From Brooklawnia propionicigenes (lineage in GTDB: Bacteria > Actinomycetota > Actinomycetes > Propionibacteriales > Propionibacteriaceae): 64,000 nt of DNA. A program made the position numbers and the translations under genes. The number at the start of each line of letters is the position of its first letter. The first letter of the stretch is position 1. Under the pieces are notes generated by a model. It had not been told where the DNA came from, did no database searches, and saw nothing but the letters and a program-made list of their open reading frames with translations. Below, one piece after another: positions 8,694 to 17,387 of this stretch. Location of the stretch: NCBI RefSeq assembly GCF_030297015.1, contig NZ_AP028056.1:2304939-2368938 (forward strand), read 5' to 3'.

Positions 8694-9502
8694 ATGCAGA
8701 TCGGTGAGGTCTCGCGTCGGTCGGGAGTGAGCGTGCGGATGCTGCGGCACTACGACCGGATCGGGCTGGTCAGGCCATCGGCGCGGACGGGCGCAGGCTA
8801 CCGCGAGTACGCCCAGGCCGACCTGCGCAGACTGTTCCAGGTGGAGGCGCTGCGGACGCTGTCGTTGCCGCTGGCACAGGTCGCTGCTGCCCTCGATGAC
8901 CCGGAATTCGACGCCGCCGCGGCACTGTCGAGGCTCATCGGCGAGACCGAGGCGCGGATCTCGGCCGAGCGGCAGCTGCTCGGCCGGCTGCGGGAGATCG
9001 AGGCCACGGCTCCGCAGGGCTGGGACGAGGCACTGGATGTCGTCGAGCTGCTCACCGGGCTGCGATCGGGGACCGCGAGCGACCGGCAGTCGGCGGCGCT
9101 CCGCTCCGGAGCGGCCCCGCAGCCGGTTCTCGGACAGCTGGTGGACGCCTACCTCGCCGAGACCGAGCCGAGCGTTGCCGGCGCGCTGCGGTGGGCGATC
9201 GTGCAGGCCGGCGGGCCTGCGGTGGCCCTGCTGGCCGCTCGCGCGACCGATGCGGATCCCGATGTCCGTTCGCGCATCGTGTGGGCGTTGACCGCGGTCG
9301 ATTCCGCTGCGTCGTCGGCGGCCCTGGCGGGCTTCGTCGATGACCCGGTGCCCAGGATCGCCGGCCGCGCGGTGCTGGCACTTGCCTCGCGCCAGCCGCC
9401 GCAGCCGGGGCCCGGGCTGGAACAGATGTGCTCGCGACTGGTGGACATGATCGCCGCGGGCATCGACGATGTGGACGCCGCCGAGAAGCTGGGCGCACTG
9501 GC
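8694..9502 (+). pseudogene. MerR-HEAT fusion regulator, 5' part, interrupted by an ISL3 element
   Basis: Residues 1-about 110 form a MerR-type winged helix and dimerisation helix (MQIGEVSRRSGVSVRMLRHY, then RIGLVRPSARTGAGYREY). From about residue 140 the protein continues with HEAT-type repeats like those of the upstream gene (ALRWAIVQAG, RSRIVWALTAVDS, RIAGRAVLALASR). The frame is native up to 9502, where the IS begins, and then runs into the IS to a stop at 9564-9566. The 3' part resumes in the same frame at 10947. Joining the two at one copy of the 8-bp target sequence gives an intact 346-codon gene. The DNA-binding half might still be made as a truncated protein. Confidence 0.85.
9495..9502 (+). 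repeat. Target-site duplication, left copy
   Basis: GCACTGGC directly precedes the left inverted repeat and is repeated exactly at 10939-10946. Eight bases is the usual ISL3-family duplication length. Confidence 0.95.
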
Positions 9503-9570
9503 GGCTCTTCGCGATCCGGGGTGTAGCGGGGGGTTGAGTCTGGCTGGCGTGTCGGGGTGGGTGTGAGGGT

Positions 9571-9621
9571 CGGGGTCTTCCGATGATGGGAGTTCCTACG
9601 CTGCCCATCTGAAAGACCCCG
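9571..9621 (+). promoter_or_regulatory. Hairpin in the IS just upstream of the transposase start
   Basis: CGGGGTCTT (9571-9579) pairs with AAGACCCCG (9613-9621), with an inner GATGGG/CCCATC stem (9585-9590, 9604-9609). The transposase GTG follows at 9624. Such a structure could limit translation from read-through transcripts. Confidence 0.55.
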
Positions 9622-9623
9622 AC

Positions 9624-10932
9624 GTGTCCCACGCTACCTTTGCTGCCCCCGATCTGACCACGTTCGCCCGCCTGGATGACCTCGGCCTCGTGGTGGTGGG
9701 CCAGAGAGTCCTCCCGGATCGCTGCGAGGTGGCCTGCCGGGTGGTGGACGATGACCGGTGGTGTCGCGAGTGTGGGTGCGAAGGGATCCCCCGCGACACC
9801 GTGGTCCGTCGCCTCGCCCACGAGCCCTCGGGCTGGAGACCGGTGACACTGGTGGTGCGAGTGCGTCGCTACCGCTGTTCGGGGTGTGGGCGTGTGTGGA
9901 GGCAGGACACCACTGGGGCGGCCCAGCCGCGCTCGAAACTGTCCCGGGGCGGACTGCGTTGGGCCCGTGGCGGGCATCGTCGTCCAACACCTCACCGTCG
10001 CCCGGGTCGCTGAGGGTCTGGGCGTGTCCTGGGACTGCGCCAACACCTCCGTCCTGGAGGAGGGACGCAGGGTCCTCATCAACGATGAGCATCGCTTCGA
10101 GGGTGTGACCACGATCGGGGTGGACGAGTACGTGTGGCGGCACACGCGCAGGGGCGACAAGTTCGTCACCGTGATCATCGACCTCACCCCGCTGCGCGAG
10201 GGAAGGGGTCCTGCCAGGTTGTTGGACATGGTGGAGGGCCGCTCCAAGAAGGCCTTCAAGGAGTGGCTCAGCCAGCAAGACCCTGCGTGGCGCGACCGGA
10301 TTGAGGTGGTCGCCATGGACGGCTTCACCGGGTTCAAGACCGCAGCGAAGGAAGAACTCCCCGACGCGGTGGAGGTCATGGATCCCTTCCACGTCGTCCA
10401 GCTCGCCGGCGATGCCCTGGACCACTGCCGCCAGCGCGTCCAGCAAGACACCACCGGACATCGAGGCCGGTCCGGGGACCCCCTGTACGGGGTGCGCAAG
10501 ACCCTGCACACCGGGATGGATCTCCTCACAGACAAGCAACGCACCCGCCTGGAGGGCGTCTTCGCCCAGGACGCTCACGTCGGGGTGGAAGCCACCTGGG
10601 GCATCTACCAGAAGATCGTGGCCGCCTACCGCGATCCCGACCCCAAGGCCGGGCGAGCCCAGCTGGCCCACGTCATCGAGGTCATCAGCCGCGGCGTTCC
10701 CGCCGCCCTCGCTGAGATCATCACCCTGGGGCGCACCCTCAAGCGGCGCGCCACAGACGTCCTGGCCTACTTCGAGCGCCCCCACACCTCCAACGGCCCG
10801 ACAGAAGCCCTCAATGGCCGACTGGAACACCTGCGCGGCTCAGCCTTGGGCTTCCGAAACCTGACGAACTACATTGCCCGCAGTCTCCTCGAGGCCGGAG
10901 GATTCAGACCCCAACTACACCCTCAATCGTGA
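9624..10932 (+). pseudogene. ISL3-family transposase, frameshifted
   Basis: The first part (from GTG 9624) carries the N-terminal zinc-binding region WCRECGCEG and CSGCGRVWRQD typical of ISL3 transposases. The catalytic DDE part is in the +1 frame: TIGVDEYVWRHTRRGDK, VVAMDGFTGFK, VMDPFHVVQLAGDALD and the late TSNGPTEALNGRLEHLRG. The switch lies at about 9966-9976; removing one G from the GGCGGG tract at 9969-9974 restores one reading frame of about 435 residues. It may be a true inactivating mutation, a sequencing error in a G-rich tract, or a programmed shift, which is not usual for this family. Confidence 0.85.
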
Positions 10933-10938
10933 AGAGCC

Positions 10939-10946
10939 GCACTGGC
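10939..10946 (+). repeat. Target-site duplication, right copy
   Basis: GCACTGGC directly follows the right inverted repeat and equals 9495-9502. Confidence 0.95.
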
Positions 10947-11178
10947 GGCGCGCTCGCCAGACACCGCAGCGACGGTGATCGCCCTAGTCGAGTCGCGGAT
11001 GGCGGCGCTTGAGCAGACCGGACCCGCGGGCACCGATGCGTCCGGCCGCGGTCGGCTCGTCCAAGCCCTCGGCGAGGTACCCGGCGAGTCCGCCGGCAAC
11101 CTGCTGCGCAGCCTGCTGGACGATCCGGACGCTGCGGTCGCGCGGACGGCGCGCTACCTGCTCGACGGCCGGCGATGA
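10947..11178 (+). pseudogene. MerR-HEAT fusion regulator, 3' part
   Basis: This segment encodes the last about 76 residues of the interrupted regulator, including HEAT-like SGRGRLVQALGEVPGE and DPDAAVARTARYLLDG, and ends with TGA at 11176-11178. It is in frame with the 5' part once the IS and one target copy are removed. An internal GTG at 10975 exists but nothing suggests it is used. Confidence 0.82.
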
Positions 11179-11193
11179 CGACGTCTGCGTCGT
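11178..11193. terminator. Small hairpin between convergent genes
   Basis: ACGACG (11178-11183) and CGTCGT (11188-11193) form a six-pair stem with a four-base loop between the merR-HEAT and dsdA stop codons. There is no T-run. Confidence 0.3.
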
Positions 11194-11197
11194 GGGA

Positions 11198-12547
11198 TCA
11201 GCCCAGCGCGGCGCCGCGGTCGAGGTAGGACGCCATCTCGGGCGCGGGAACCATGCCGCCGCCGGTCGCCCACGCGATGTGGGTGGCCTGCGCCAGCCGA
11301 GCGCTGTCGAGGTCGTGTTCCTCACGGTAGTGAGGATCGCTCAGTAGGCGCCAGGGTCCGGGCAGCCCGGCCGCTGCGGAAGGCTCGACGTCCAGGCCCT
11401 CGGCCTCGTGCAGCAACCAGATCAGCCGGAAAAGTTCGTCATCGGAGACTGTGTAGCAGCCGTCGATCAGGTGCTGCATCCGGCGACCGACGAATCCGGA
11501 TGGGCGCCCGACGGCGAGGCCATCGGCGGCGGTCACGTTGTCGATCCCGAAATCGGCGACGCTGACCCGCTCGTGGGCGCCGGTGACCATGCCCAGCAGC
11601 ATGCTCGATGAGTGCGTCGGTTCGGCGAAGACGCAGTGCACGTCGTCCCCGAACAGGGTCTTCAACCCGAACGCCACGCCGCCGGGGCCGCCGCCGACAC
11701 CGCAGGGCAGATAGACGAACAGCGGATGGTCGGCGTCCACCTGCACCTCGAGAGCCTGCAATTGACCCGCCAGCCGTCTGGCCGCGACGGCATAGCCGAG
11801 GAACAGCCGGGCAGAGTTCTCGTCGTCGATGAAATAGGTCAACGGATCGTCGAGGGCCTGCTGGCGTCCGGCCGCCACGGCCATCGAATAGTCGGCGTCG
11901 TATTCGATGACATTGACGCCATGGGAGCGGAGCAGATCCTTCTTCCACTGCCGGGCGTCTGCGGACATGTGCACGGTCACCCGGAAGCCGAGCTGGGCCG
12001 CCATGATGCCGATCGAGAGCCCGAGGTTCCCGGTCGATCCGACAGCGATGGTGTGGTGGCTGAAAAACTCGCGGGCCTGGGGGCTGTTGAGGGCGCGATA
12101 GTCGGCCCCGGGCGTCAGCAGTCCGGATTCGACAGCCAGCGATTCTGCGTGGGCGAGTACCTCGTAGATGCCGCCGCGGGCCTTGATCGAGCCGCTGATC
12201 GGCAGCACGCTGTCGAGCTTGGCGAATTGCTGACCGGGCAGGGTGAATCCGTATCTGTGGCCGAGGGCCTGCTGCATCCCGCTGATCGCCACCAACGGCG
12301 ATTCGATGATTCCCGCGCTGGGTCGCGTCTGCGCGAAGACCTCGGCCAGATAGGGCGCGAACCGCTTCAGGCGGTCGGCTGCATCGTCGATGTCAACCGC
12401 AGTCAACCCGACCGCGGCCAACCCCTCGGCCGCCGGCAGCAAGGCAGGATTGAACCAGGTGGTCTCGCGGAGCCGGACCACATCGTCCAGCGGGGGACAG
12501 TCCGCCAGCCAGTCGGACAGGCTTTTGCCCATGATCATTTGCGTCAC
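11198..12547 (-). CDS. dsdA: D-serine dehydratase (D-serine ammonia-lyase)
   Basis: A 449-residue fold-type II PLP enzyme that converts D-serine to pyruvate and ammonia. The PLP lysine lies in [15 protein letters not shown], the phosphate-binding loop is in [16 protein letters not shown], and the glycine-rich [17 protein letters not shown] is typical of DsdA. Length matches the E. coli enzyme (about 440). It starts with GTG at 12547, GGGGAG lies seven bases upstream, and a near-consensus -10 TACAAT sits further upstream. No DsdC-type activator or D-serine transporter lies next to it. The role is probably detoxification or use of D-serine. Confidence 0.92.
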   Translation of the reverse strand: MTQMIMGKSLSDWLADCPPLDDVVRLRETTWFNPALLPAAEGLAAVGLTAVDIDDAADRLKRFAPYLAEVFAQTRPSAGIIESPLVAISGMQQALGHRYGFTLPGQQFAKLDSVLPISGSIKARGGIYEVLAHAESLAVESGLLTPGADYRALNSPQAREFFSHHTIAVGSTGNLGLSIGIMAAQLGFRVTVHMSADARQWKKDLLRSHGVNVIEYDADYSMAVAAGRQQALDDPLTYFIDDENSARLFLGYAVAARRLAGQLQALEVQVDADHPLFVYLPCGVGGGPGGVAFGLKTLFGDDVHCVFAEPTHSSSMLLGMVTGAHERVSVADFGIDNVTAADGLAVGRPSGFVGRRMQHLIDGCYTVSDDELFRLIWLLHEAEGLDVEPSAAAGLPGPWRLLSDPHYREEHDLDSARLAQATHIAWATGGGMVPAPEMASYLDRGAALG

Positions 12548-12569
12548 TGCGTTTCTCCCCGCGTACAGA

Positions 12570-12575
12570 ATTGTA
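12570..12575 (-). promoter_or_regulatory. -10 box (TACAAT) of dsdA
   Basis: TACAAT on the minus strand differs from TATAAT at one base and would start transcription about 16 bases before the dsdA GTG. No clear -35 is seen. Confidence 0.45.
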
Positions 12576-12609
12576 GGTGAACGGTCATCGCCGACGAGAG
12601 GAACTTGCC

Positions 12610-13491
12610 ATGCAGCGCATCATTCCCAACATCTGGTTCGACCGCAATGCAGCTGAGGCGGCCGACTTCTACACCGCTGTCTTCCCGGACGCCCGGGTGC
12701 TTGACACCCAGTACTACCCGACCGAAGGCCTGCCGGACTTTCAGGCGGGCTTGGCAGGCGAGGTGCTGACGGTTGATTTCGAACTGGCCGGATACCGGTT
12801 CACGGCGATCAATGCCGGCCCGGAGTTCACAGTCAATCCGTCGGTCTCCTTCATGGTGCTGTTCGACTCATCGCGTGATCCGCAGGCGCGGAGCCATCTG
12901 GACGAATTGTGGGCTGCGCTCGTGGAGGGCGGACGGGCGCTGATGCCCCTCCAGGCCTACGACTTCAGCCCGCACTTCGGCTGGATCGAGGACAAGTACT
13001 CGGTGAGCTGGCAGCTGATGCTGACCGACGGGTCGGCCGGGCCGAGGCCGTTCATCGTGCCGAGCATCATGTTCGGGAGCAGCGTGCAGGGGCGGGCCAA
13101 GGAGGCGATCGACTACTACACGGGAGTTTTCGGCGGGACGATCGAGACGGCGACCTTCTACCCGGCCGAGGCAGGTGCGGTAGCCGGCGAGGTCAACTTC
13201 GCCGAATTCCGGATCCTCGACCAGTGGCTCGCCGCGATGGATTCGGCCGATCAGCAGTTCACGTTCAACTGCGGGGTCTCCTTGTTGGTGAAGTGCGCTG
13301 ATCAGGGCGAGATCGACCGCTACTGGGACCGGCTCAGTGCGGTACCCGAGGCCGAGGCATGCGGCTGGTGCGCCGATCGGTTTGGGCTCAGCTGGCAGCT
13401 GGTCCCGGCGAACATGGCCGAGCTGATGACCAGACCCGGCGCCTACCAGCGAATGCTCGCCATGAAGAAGCTGGTGATCGCCGACCTGTAG
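12610..13491 (+). CDS. Duplicated VOC/PhnB-like (3-demethylubiquinone methyltransferase-like) protein
   Basis: A 293-residue cytosolic protein with two PhnB-like VOC domains. Repeat 1 starts [18 protein letters not shown] and repeat 2 starts [20 protein letters not shown]. Each ends with a similar sheet ([10 protein letters not shown] and [10 protein letters not shown]). GAGAGG precedes the ATG at 12610; an upstream in-frame ATG at 12577 lacks a ribosome site. Despite the database name, these proteins have no shown methyltransferase activity. Function unknown. Confidence 0.85.
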   Translation: MQRIIPNIWFDRNAAEAADFYTAVFPDARVLDTQYYPTEGLPDFQAGLAGEVLTVDFELAGYRFTAINAGPEFTVNPSVSFMVLFDSSRDPQARSHLDELWAALVEGGRALMPLQAYDFSPHFGWIEDKYSVSWQLMLTDGSAGPRPFIVPSIMFGSSVQGRAKEAIDYYTGVFGGTIETATFYPAEAGAVAGEVNFAEFRILDQWLAAMDSADQQFTFNCGVSLLVKCADQGEIDRYWDRLSAVPEAEACGWCADRFGLSWQLVPANMAELMTRPGAYQRMLAMKKLVIADL

Positions 13492-13545
13492 CGGGCCGCG
13501 GGCGCTGTCGTGAGACGGTCCTTGGCCGGGTCGTCGTGACGTGCA

Positions 13546-13551
13546 CATACT
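13546..13551 (+). promoter_or_regulatory. Candidate leaderless promoter -10 box (CATACT) of the CDF gene
   Basis: CATACT ends six bases before the GTG start at 13558, and there is no ribosome-binding sequence before that start. TTGGCC at about 13522 is a weak -35 candidate. Confidence 0.4.
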
Positions 13552-13557
13552 TGGTCA

Positions 13558-14508
13558 GTGACCCCACGACGTCCTATCGAACCCGAGCCCGACCATTCGC
13601 CTCGGTACGCACCACCGCCCGACCTCAGCAAGTACGCGATCTTGTCCATCGCGGCGGCTGTCGTCACGATCATCCTCAAGGGTGGCGCTGCCTGGCTCAC
13701 CGGCTCGGTCGGCCTGCTCTCGGACGCCGCAGAGTCACTTGTCAATCTGGTCGCTGCCATCGTCGCCTTTGTCGCACTCAAGGTCAGCATCAAGCCCGCG
13801 GACGACAACCACCCCTACGGCCACAGCAAGGCTGAGTACTTCAGCGCGGTCATCGAAGGCGTGATGATCTTCGTCGCTGCGGCCTTCATCATCGCGACGT
13901 CGGTCGAGCGCCTGATCAATCCGCGTCCGCTGGAGCGGCTCGGTCTGGGCCTGATGATCTCGGTGGTCGCCGCGATCATCAACGGTGTGGTCGGATACCT
14001 GCTGCTGCGCAAGGGCCGTGAGACCCGATCGGCGACCCTTCTCGCGGACGGGAAACACCTGCTCACCGACGTCGTCACTTCGGCGGCGGTGCTGTTGGGG
14101 GTTGCGCTGGTCGCCATCACCCAGCAGCCGCGACTCGACCCGATCGTCGCGTTGCTGGCGGGCCTCAACATCTTGTGGACGGGCATCGCGCTGATCCGCG
14201 ACTCCGTCAACGGCCTGATGGATATTGCCCTGCCCGAGGAGACCAACGAGAAACTCGAAGCAGTCCTCGACCGCTTCCGTCAGCCCGGCGCCATCGAATT
14301 CCACGCCTTCCGCACGCGGCGCGCCGGCAGCCGTCAGTTCATGGACGTCCATGTGCTCGTCCCCGGCACCTGGAGCGTCTATCGCGGCCACGATCTCACC
14401 GAGGACGTCATCGATGCGCTCGTCGAGGTCGTCCCGGACATCCGGGTCTCCGCCCATCTCGAGCCGATCGACGATCCACGCTCCTACGCAGACGAGGACG
14501 ACTACTGA
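13558..14508 (+). CDS. Cation diffusion facilitator (CDF) family metal efflux transporter
   Basis: A 316-residue inner-membrane protein. Six transmembrane helices are followed by a cytosolic domain. The metal-site signatures are present: GLLSDAAESLVN in helix 2 and ADGKHLLTDVVTS (HxxxD) in helix 5, plus the loop HPYGHSKAEYFSAV. The C-terminal part (HAFRTRRAGSRQFMDVHV, then H and E residues near the end) resembles the regulatory dimerisation domain. It exports a divalent cation such as Zn, Mn or Fe in exchange for protons; the metal cannot be read with certainty. The start appears leaderless. The last codons form half of a perfect hairpin. Confidence 0.9.
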   Translation: MTPRRPIEPEPDHSPRYAPPPDLSKYAILSIAAAVVTIILKGGAAWLTGSVGLLSDAAESLVNLVAAIVAFVALKVSIKPADDNHPYGHSKAEYFSAVIEGVMIFVAAAFIIATSVERLINPRPLERLGLGLMISVVAAIINGVVGYLLLRKGRETRSATLLADGKHLLTDVVTSAAVLLGVALVAITQQPRLDPIVALLAGLNILWTGIALIRDSVNGLMDIALPEETNEKLEAVLDRFRQPGAIEFHAFRTRRAGSRQFMDVHVLVPGTWSVYRGHDLTEDVIDALVEVVPDIRVSAHLEPIDDPRSYADEDDY

Positions 14509-14530
14509 GGGTTGCTCAGTAGTCGTCCTC
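14494..14530. terminator. Perfect 15-bp hairpin spanning the CDF stop codon
   Basis: GAGGACGACTACTGA (14494-14508, including the stop codon) pairs exactly with 14516-14530 around a seven-base loop. It probably terminates the CDF transcript and possibly the opposing PRC-barrel transcript. There is no T-run. Confidence 0.6.
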
Positions 14531-14583
14531 GGTCAGTGGGCGTGCGTGGCCGTCCCGGTCAGTGGTCGTGCGTTGGCCGTCCC
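14530..14583. repeat. Direct repeat of about 26-28 bp
   Basis: CGGTCAGTGGGCGTGCGTGG and its continuation (14530-14555) recur with minor changes at 14556-14583. They lie in the gap between the CDF and PRC-barrel genes. Confidence 0.6.
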
Positions 14584-14602
14584 CGGTCAACGCGACCGGT
14601 TG

Positions 14603-15388
14603 TCAGCGGGCGTCGTAGAGATCCTCGCCGTTGATCGCGACGGTCGGCTCGCCGGCCTCGGCATCGTCCGACTGTGCTTCGTCCTGCTGGGCGGCGGCCT
14701 GCTCGGGCGCATCCGCGGTGGCCGACCCAGCTGAGCCAGTCGTGAACTCCGTCGGCTGCCCGGCTGCGCCCTCGATGACTTCGCCGGTCACATCGTCCTC
14801 GGTCACGTCGAGATCCGCGCTGTCGGTGTCGTCGTCGGTGACCTCGGCCACGGCATCGTTGTCGGCCACCTCGGTGATCACGTCGTCCTGGGTGATCTCC
14901 GCGGCTGCAGCATCCTCGGCGGTGGTCAGGTCCTCGGCGAGGCCGAGGTCGTCGGCCTCCGTCAGTGGCTCGGTCTCGGTGGCCTCCACCTGAACATCGA
15001 CGATGTCTTTGGCGGCCTCGTCAGCGGTGTCGTCCTCGCTGGCGGCCTCGGCGGCAACATCCGGTTCCACTGCCACGATGGTGGCGATCCCGTAATAGTT
15101 GTACAGCTGGGCTTCCTCATCGGCGTCCAGATGCTTGTCCGGATCGACTCGTGGGGCTTCCTTGATCTTCTCCGTCGAGTACGGAGTGGTGATCTTGCCG
15201 TCGGCCACGATTGCCTGCTCCAACGGTACGAAGGTCTCCTTCAAACCGAACAGCCCGGTCTTGACCGTCACCCAGCTGGGCTGTCCGGTCTGATCGTCGA
15301 GGTAAACCTGGCCGACGCTGCCGACCCGGTCGCCGTTCACGTCGATGACGTCGCAGTTGAAAAGTTCTTCGTAAGCGTTATCGGCCAT
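14603..15388 (-). CDS. PRC-barrel domain protein with a long acidic tail
   Basis: A 261-residue protein. Residues about 8-80 form a PRC-barrel (DVIDVNGDRVGSVGQVYLDD, then TGLFGLKETFVPL). A conserved EEAQLYNYYGI helix follows near residue 100. The remaining about 150 residues are low-complexity, rich in Asp, Glu, Ala and Thr, with no positive residues for long stretches, and are probably disordered. The ATG at 15388 follows AAAGGA; an ATG at 15409 is also possible. It is a paralogue of the next upstream gene. PRC-barrels occur in RNA-processing and photosynthetic proteins; the role here is unknown. Confidence 0.8.
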   Translation of the reverse strand: MADNAYEELFNCDVIDVNGDRVGSVGQVYLDDQTGQPSWVTVKTGLFGLKETFVPLEQAIVADGKITTPYSTEKIKEAPRVDPDKHLDADEEAQLYNYYGIATIVAVEPDVAAEAASEDDTADEAAKDIVDVQVEATETEPLTEADDLGLAEDLTTAEDAAAAEITQDDVITEVADNDAVAEVTDDDTDSADLDVTEDDVTGEVIEGAAGQPTEFTTGSAGSATADAPEQAAAQQDEAQSDDAEAGEPTVAINGEDLYDAR

Positions 15389-15417
15389 AGCGGCAATCCT
15401 TTCATTCATGCCCAAGA

Positions 15418-15753
15418 TTAGTTGAGGCTGCTGGGCTCGGGCAGGATGAACGGCAAACCGTAGTGTCGCAGGATCGCCGCCTCCTGATCGGGGGTCAAGT
15501 GGGGATCATCGGTAGCCAGCGGCGCTCGCTTGACCAGTTCGGTGCTGAAAGGCACCTCGACCAAGCCATCGCTGACTAGGGCTCCCGCCAGCGGGACGAA
15601 GACCTCACGCTGGCCGAACAATCCCGCCCTCGCGGTCAGGAAGGTCACCTCACCGGTGGCATCGTCCAGATAGATCCGGCCGACGCTTCCGATGCGCGAA
15701 CCCTCGTCATCAATCACGATGCTCTTGCGGAGCCCCTCACGTTGGTCGGCCAT
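15418..15753 (-). CDS. Short PRC-barrel domain protein
   Basis: A 111-residue protein nearly all PRC-barrel: IVIDDEGSRIGSVGRIYLDD and RAGLFGQREVFVPLAGALV align with the N-terminal half of its downstream neighbour, and AAILRHYGLP matches that protein's YNYYGI helix. AGAGAGG precedes the ATG. It lacks the acidic tail. The two genes are 29 bases apart in the same direction and likely arose by tandem duplication. Function unknown. Confidence 0.82.
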   Translation of the reverse strand: MADQREGLRKSIVIDDEGSRIGSVGRIYLDDATGEVTFLTARAGLFGQREVFVPLAGALVSDGLVEVPFSTELVKRAPLATDDPHLTPDQEAAILRHYGLPFILPEPSSLN

Positions 15754-15778
15754 CGAGACCTCTCTGTTCGTCGGACAA

Positions 15779-17068
15779 TCACCGGGTTGTCCCGCCATCG
15801 ACCTCTTCACTGAGGCTACCGCGCTCCAGATGCAGCCAGCCACGACGATGCGGGTCGAAGCTGAACCGCAGCTGATCGGTCCGCATGATCACCCAGGTGA
15901 TGATGATCAGTCCGAGTGCCACGAAGAAGACCCCGAAAAGCACCGTCGACTGCGGGCCGACGTTGTCACCGAACCATCCGACCACCGGCGAGATCAGGGG
16001 AGTGACGCCCATGATCACCAGACCCCACAGCGCCATCACGCGTCCCCGCATCTGGGGTGAGGTGGCCGACTGCAGCATCGTGTTTGCGGTAACCAGCACG
16101 GTGATGGTGGCGAAGCCGACCGGGATCTGCCAGCCCACGAACCAGCCAAACTGCGGCGCGAATGCCGCCAGCACGTTGAACAGCACATAGCCGCCCATCC
16201 CCACCAGCACGAAACGCAACCGCGGACGCTCGCGTCCGGCCGCCCACAGCGCAGCGAACAGCGCACCCAGGCCCATCGCCGAACCGACGATGCCGAACTC
16301 GCCGGGACCACGGTCGAAGAACTGCGTCGACATCACGGCATTCGAGATCTGATAGTTGAATCCCAGCCCGCCGACCGTGAATCCGCAGGCCAGCAAGATC
16401 ATCAGGTCCGGACGATGCCACGCATAGCGCAGACCCTCGCGGGTGCGCCCGCGTCCCTTGACCACCGGCGCCGGGTGCAGGTGCTCTTCTCTCAGCATCG
16501 CCAAGCAGGTGAGCATCACGACATAGCTCAGCGAATCGACGGCGATCGCCCAGCCGGTGCCGACCAGTTCGATCAGCAGGCCTGCCACGCCAGGCCCGAT
16601 CAGTCGAGCGGTGTTGAAGCTCGCCGAGTTCAAGCCGATGGCGTTCGGCAGATTGGCCGGCGGCACCACCTCGCTGACGAAGGACTGCCGGGCCGGATTG
16701 TCGAAGGTATTCGCCAAGCCATCGTTGAGCGCCAGCAGATAGACCATCCACAGTTGGGCGTGCCCGCTCAGCACCAGGCCCGCCAGGATGATCGAATCCA
16801 TCGCCATGATCGATTGGGTGACCAGCAGGATGCGCCGCTTCGGGAAGCGGTCGGCGATCGACCCGGCATAGGCGGACAGCACCAGTTGCGGAGTGAACAT
16901 AATCGCGGTGACAATGCCCAACGCCGAGGCGCTGCCGTCGGTCAGCTCCATCAGCACCAGCCAGGAGACGGCGGTGCGGCCCACCCAGGTGCCGGTATTG
17001 CTCGTCAGAGCACCAGTGAAATACCGACGGTAACCAGGGAGAGCCAGGGAGCTGAAAGTCGCGTTCAT
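15779..17068 (-). CDS. MFS transporter, EntS/MFS_3-like drug or siderophore exporter
   Basis: A 429-residue protein with about twelve membrane helices. The loop after helix 2 reads GSIADRFPKRRILL, the MFS signature, and NTFDNPARQSFVSEVV in the middle is characteristic of the MFS_3/EntS group, whose members export enterobactin or drugs. It starts at ATG 17068 and lies upstream of the PRC-barrel pair on the same strand with 25 bases between. The substrate is not predictable. Confidence 0.85.
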   Translation of the reverse strand: MNATFSSLALPGYRRYFTGALTSNTGTWVGRTAVSWLVLMELTDGSASALGIVTAIMFTPQLVLSAYAGSIADRFPKRRILLVTQSIMAMDSIILAGLVLSGHAQLWMVYLLALNDGLANTFDNPARQSFVSEVVPPANLPNAIGLNSASFNTARLIGPGVAGLLIELVGTGWAIAVDSLSYVVMLTCLAMLREEHLHPAPVVKGRGRTREGLRYAWHRPDLMILLACGFTVGGLGFNYQISNAVMSTQFFDRGPGEFGIVGSAMGLGALFAALWAAGRERPRLRFVLVGMGGYVLFNVLAAFAPQFGWFVGWQIPVGFATITVLVTANTMLQSATSPQMRGRVMALWGLVIMGVTPLISPVVGWFGDNVGPQSTVLFGVFFVALGLIIITWVIMRTDQLRFSFDPHRRGWLHLERGSLSEEVDGGTTR

Positions 17069-17109
17069 GTCAGGCCAAGGCTATGCCCAGCCGGAAACCG
17101 CTTCCCGGG

Positions 17110-17361
17110 TCACAGCCCGCGCAGAAAATCCTCGTTCTCGTCCGGCGGAAGCGAGCGCGGCGGCGGATTACCACGTCCCGGTGGCAGCGGACGACCGAAG
17201 AAAAGCCACGCCAGCGGTCCGATGCCCGGCACGCAGATGACGGCCACAGCCCACAGCCACTTGGGTGCGCGCCGCACCTCCCAGGTACGTGCCTGGGCCA
17301 CCTCGATCGTGCAGTAGATCGTCAACGCGATCAGCACGAGAATCGGGATAATGCGGGCCAT
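17110..17361 (-). CDS. PLDc_N-domain small membrane protein
   Basis: An 83-residue protein. There are two hydrophobic helices (residues about 3-22 and 36-58) around the motif RRAPKWLWAVAVICVPGIGP, then WLFFGRP and a Pro-rich, acidic tail. This matches the phospholipase D N-terminal transmembrane domain found alone in many actinobacteria. No nuclease or PLD catalytic HKD motif is present. Function unknown. It diverges from menE, 26 bases away. Confidence 0.82.
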   Translation of the reverse strand: MARIIPILVLIALTIYCTIEVAQARTWEVRRAPKWLWAVAVICVPGIGPLAWLFFGRPLPPGRGNPPPRSLPPDENEDFLRGL

Positions 17362-17375
17362 GGCTCCAGTCTACC

Positions 17376-17381
17376 TACCAT
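17376..17381 (+). promoter_or_regulatory. Candidate leaderless promoter -10 box (TACCAT) of menE
   Basis: TACCAT ends six bases before the GTG at 17388, and no ribosome-binding sequence precedes that start. Confidence 0.45.
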
Positions 17382-17387
17382 GGCTAC

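Larger units (their letters stand above)
9503..10938 (+). mobile_element. ISL3-family insertion sequence (1436 bp)
   Basis: The left end begins GGCTCTTCGCGATC and the right end, read on the other strand, begins GGCTCTTCACGATT. The two imperfect inverted repeats agree over most of about 29 bases, including GGGTGTAG. An exact 8-bp duplication flanks the element. One transposase gene of ISL3 type fills it, in two frames. The element sits within the merR-HEAT gene. The perfect target duplication points to a recent insertion. Confidence 0.95.

Noticed and set aside
8304-10544. A 746-codon open frame on the minus strand across the HEAT/MerR genes and the IS
   Set aside because: It runs antisense through three recognisable genes and the IS boundary, its composition is that of a high-GC shadow frame, and it shows no domain.
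10975-11178. The 67-codon frame after the IS as an independent small gene
   Set aside because: It is exactly in frame with the interrupted merR-HEAT gene and has no ribosome site of its own.
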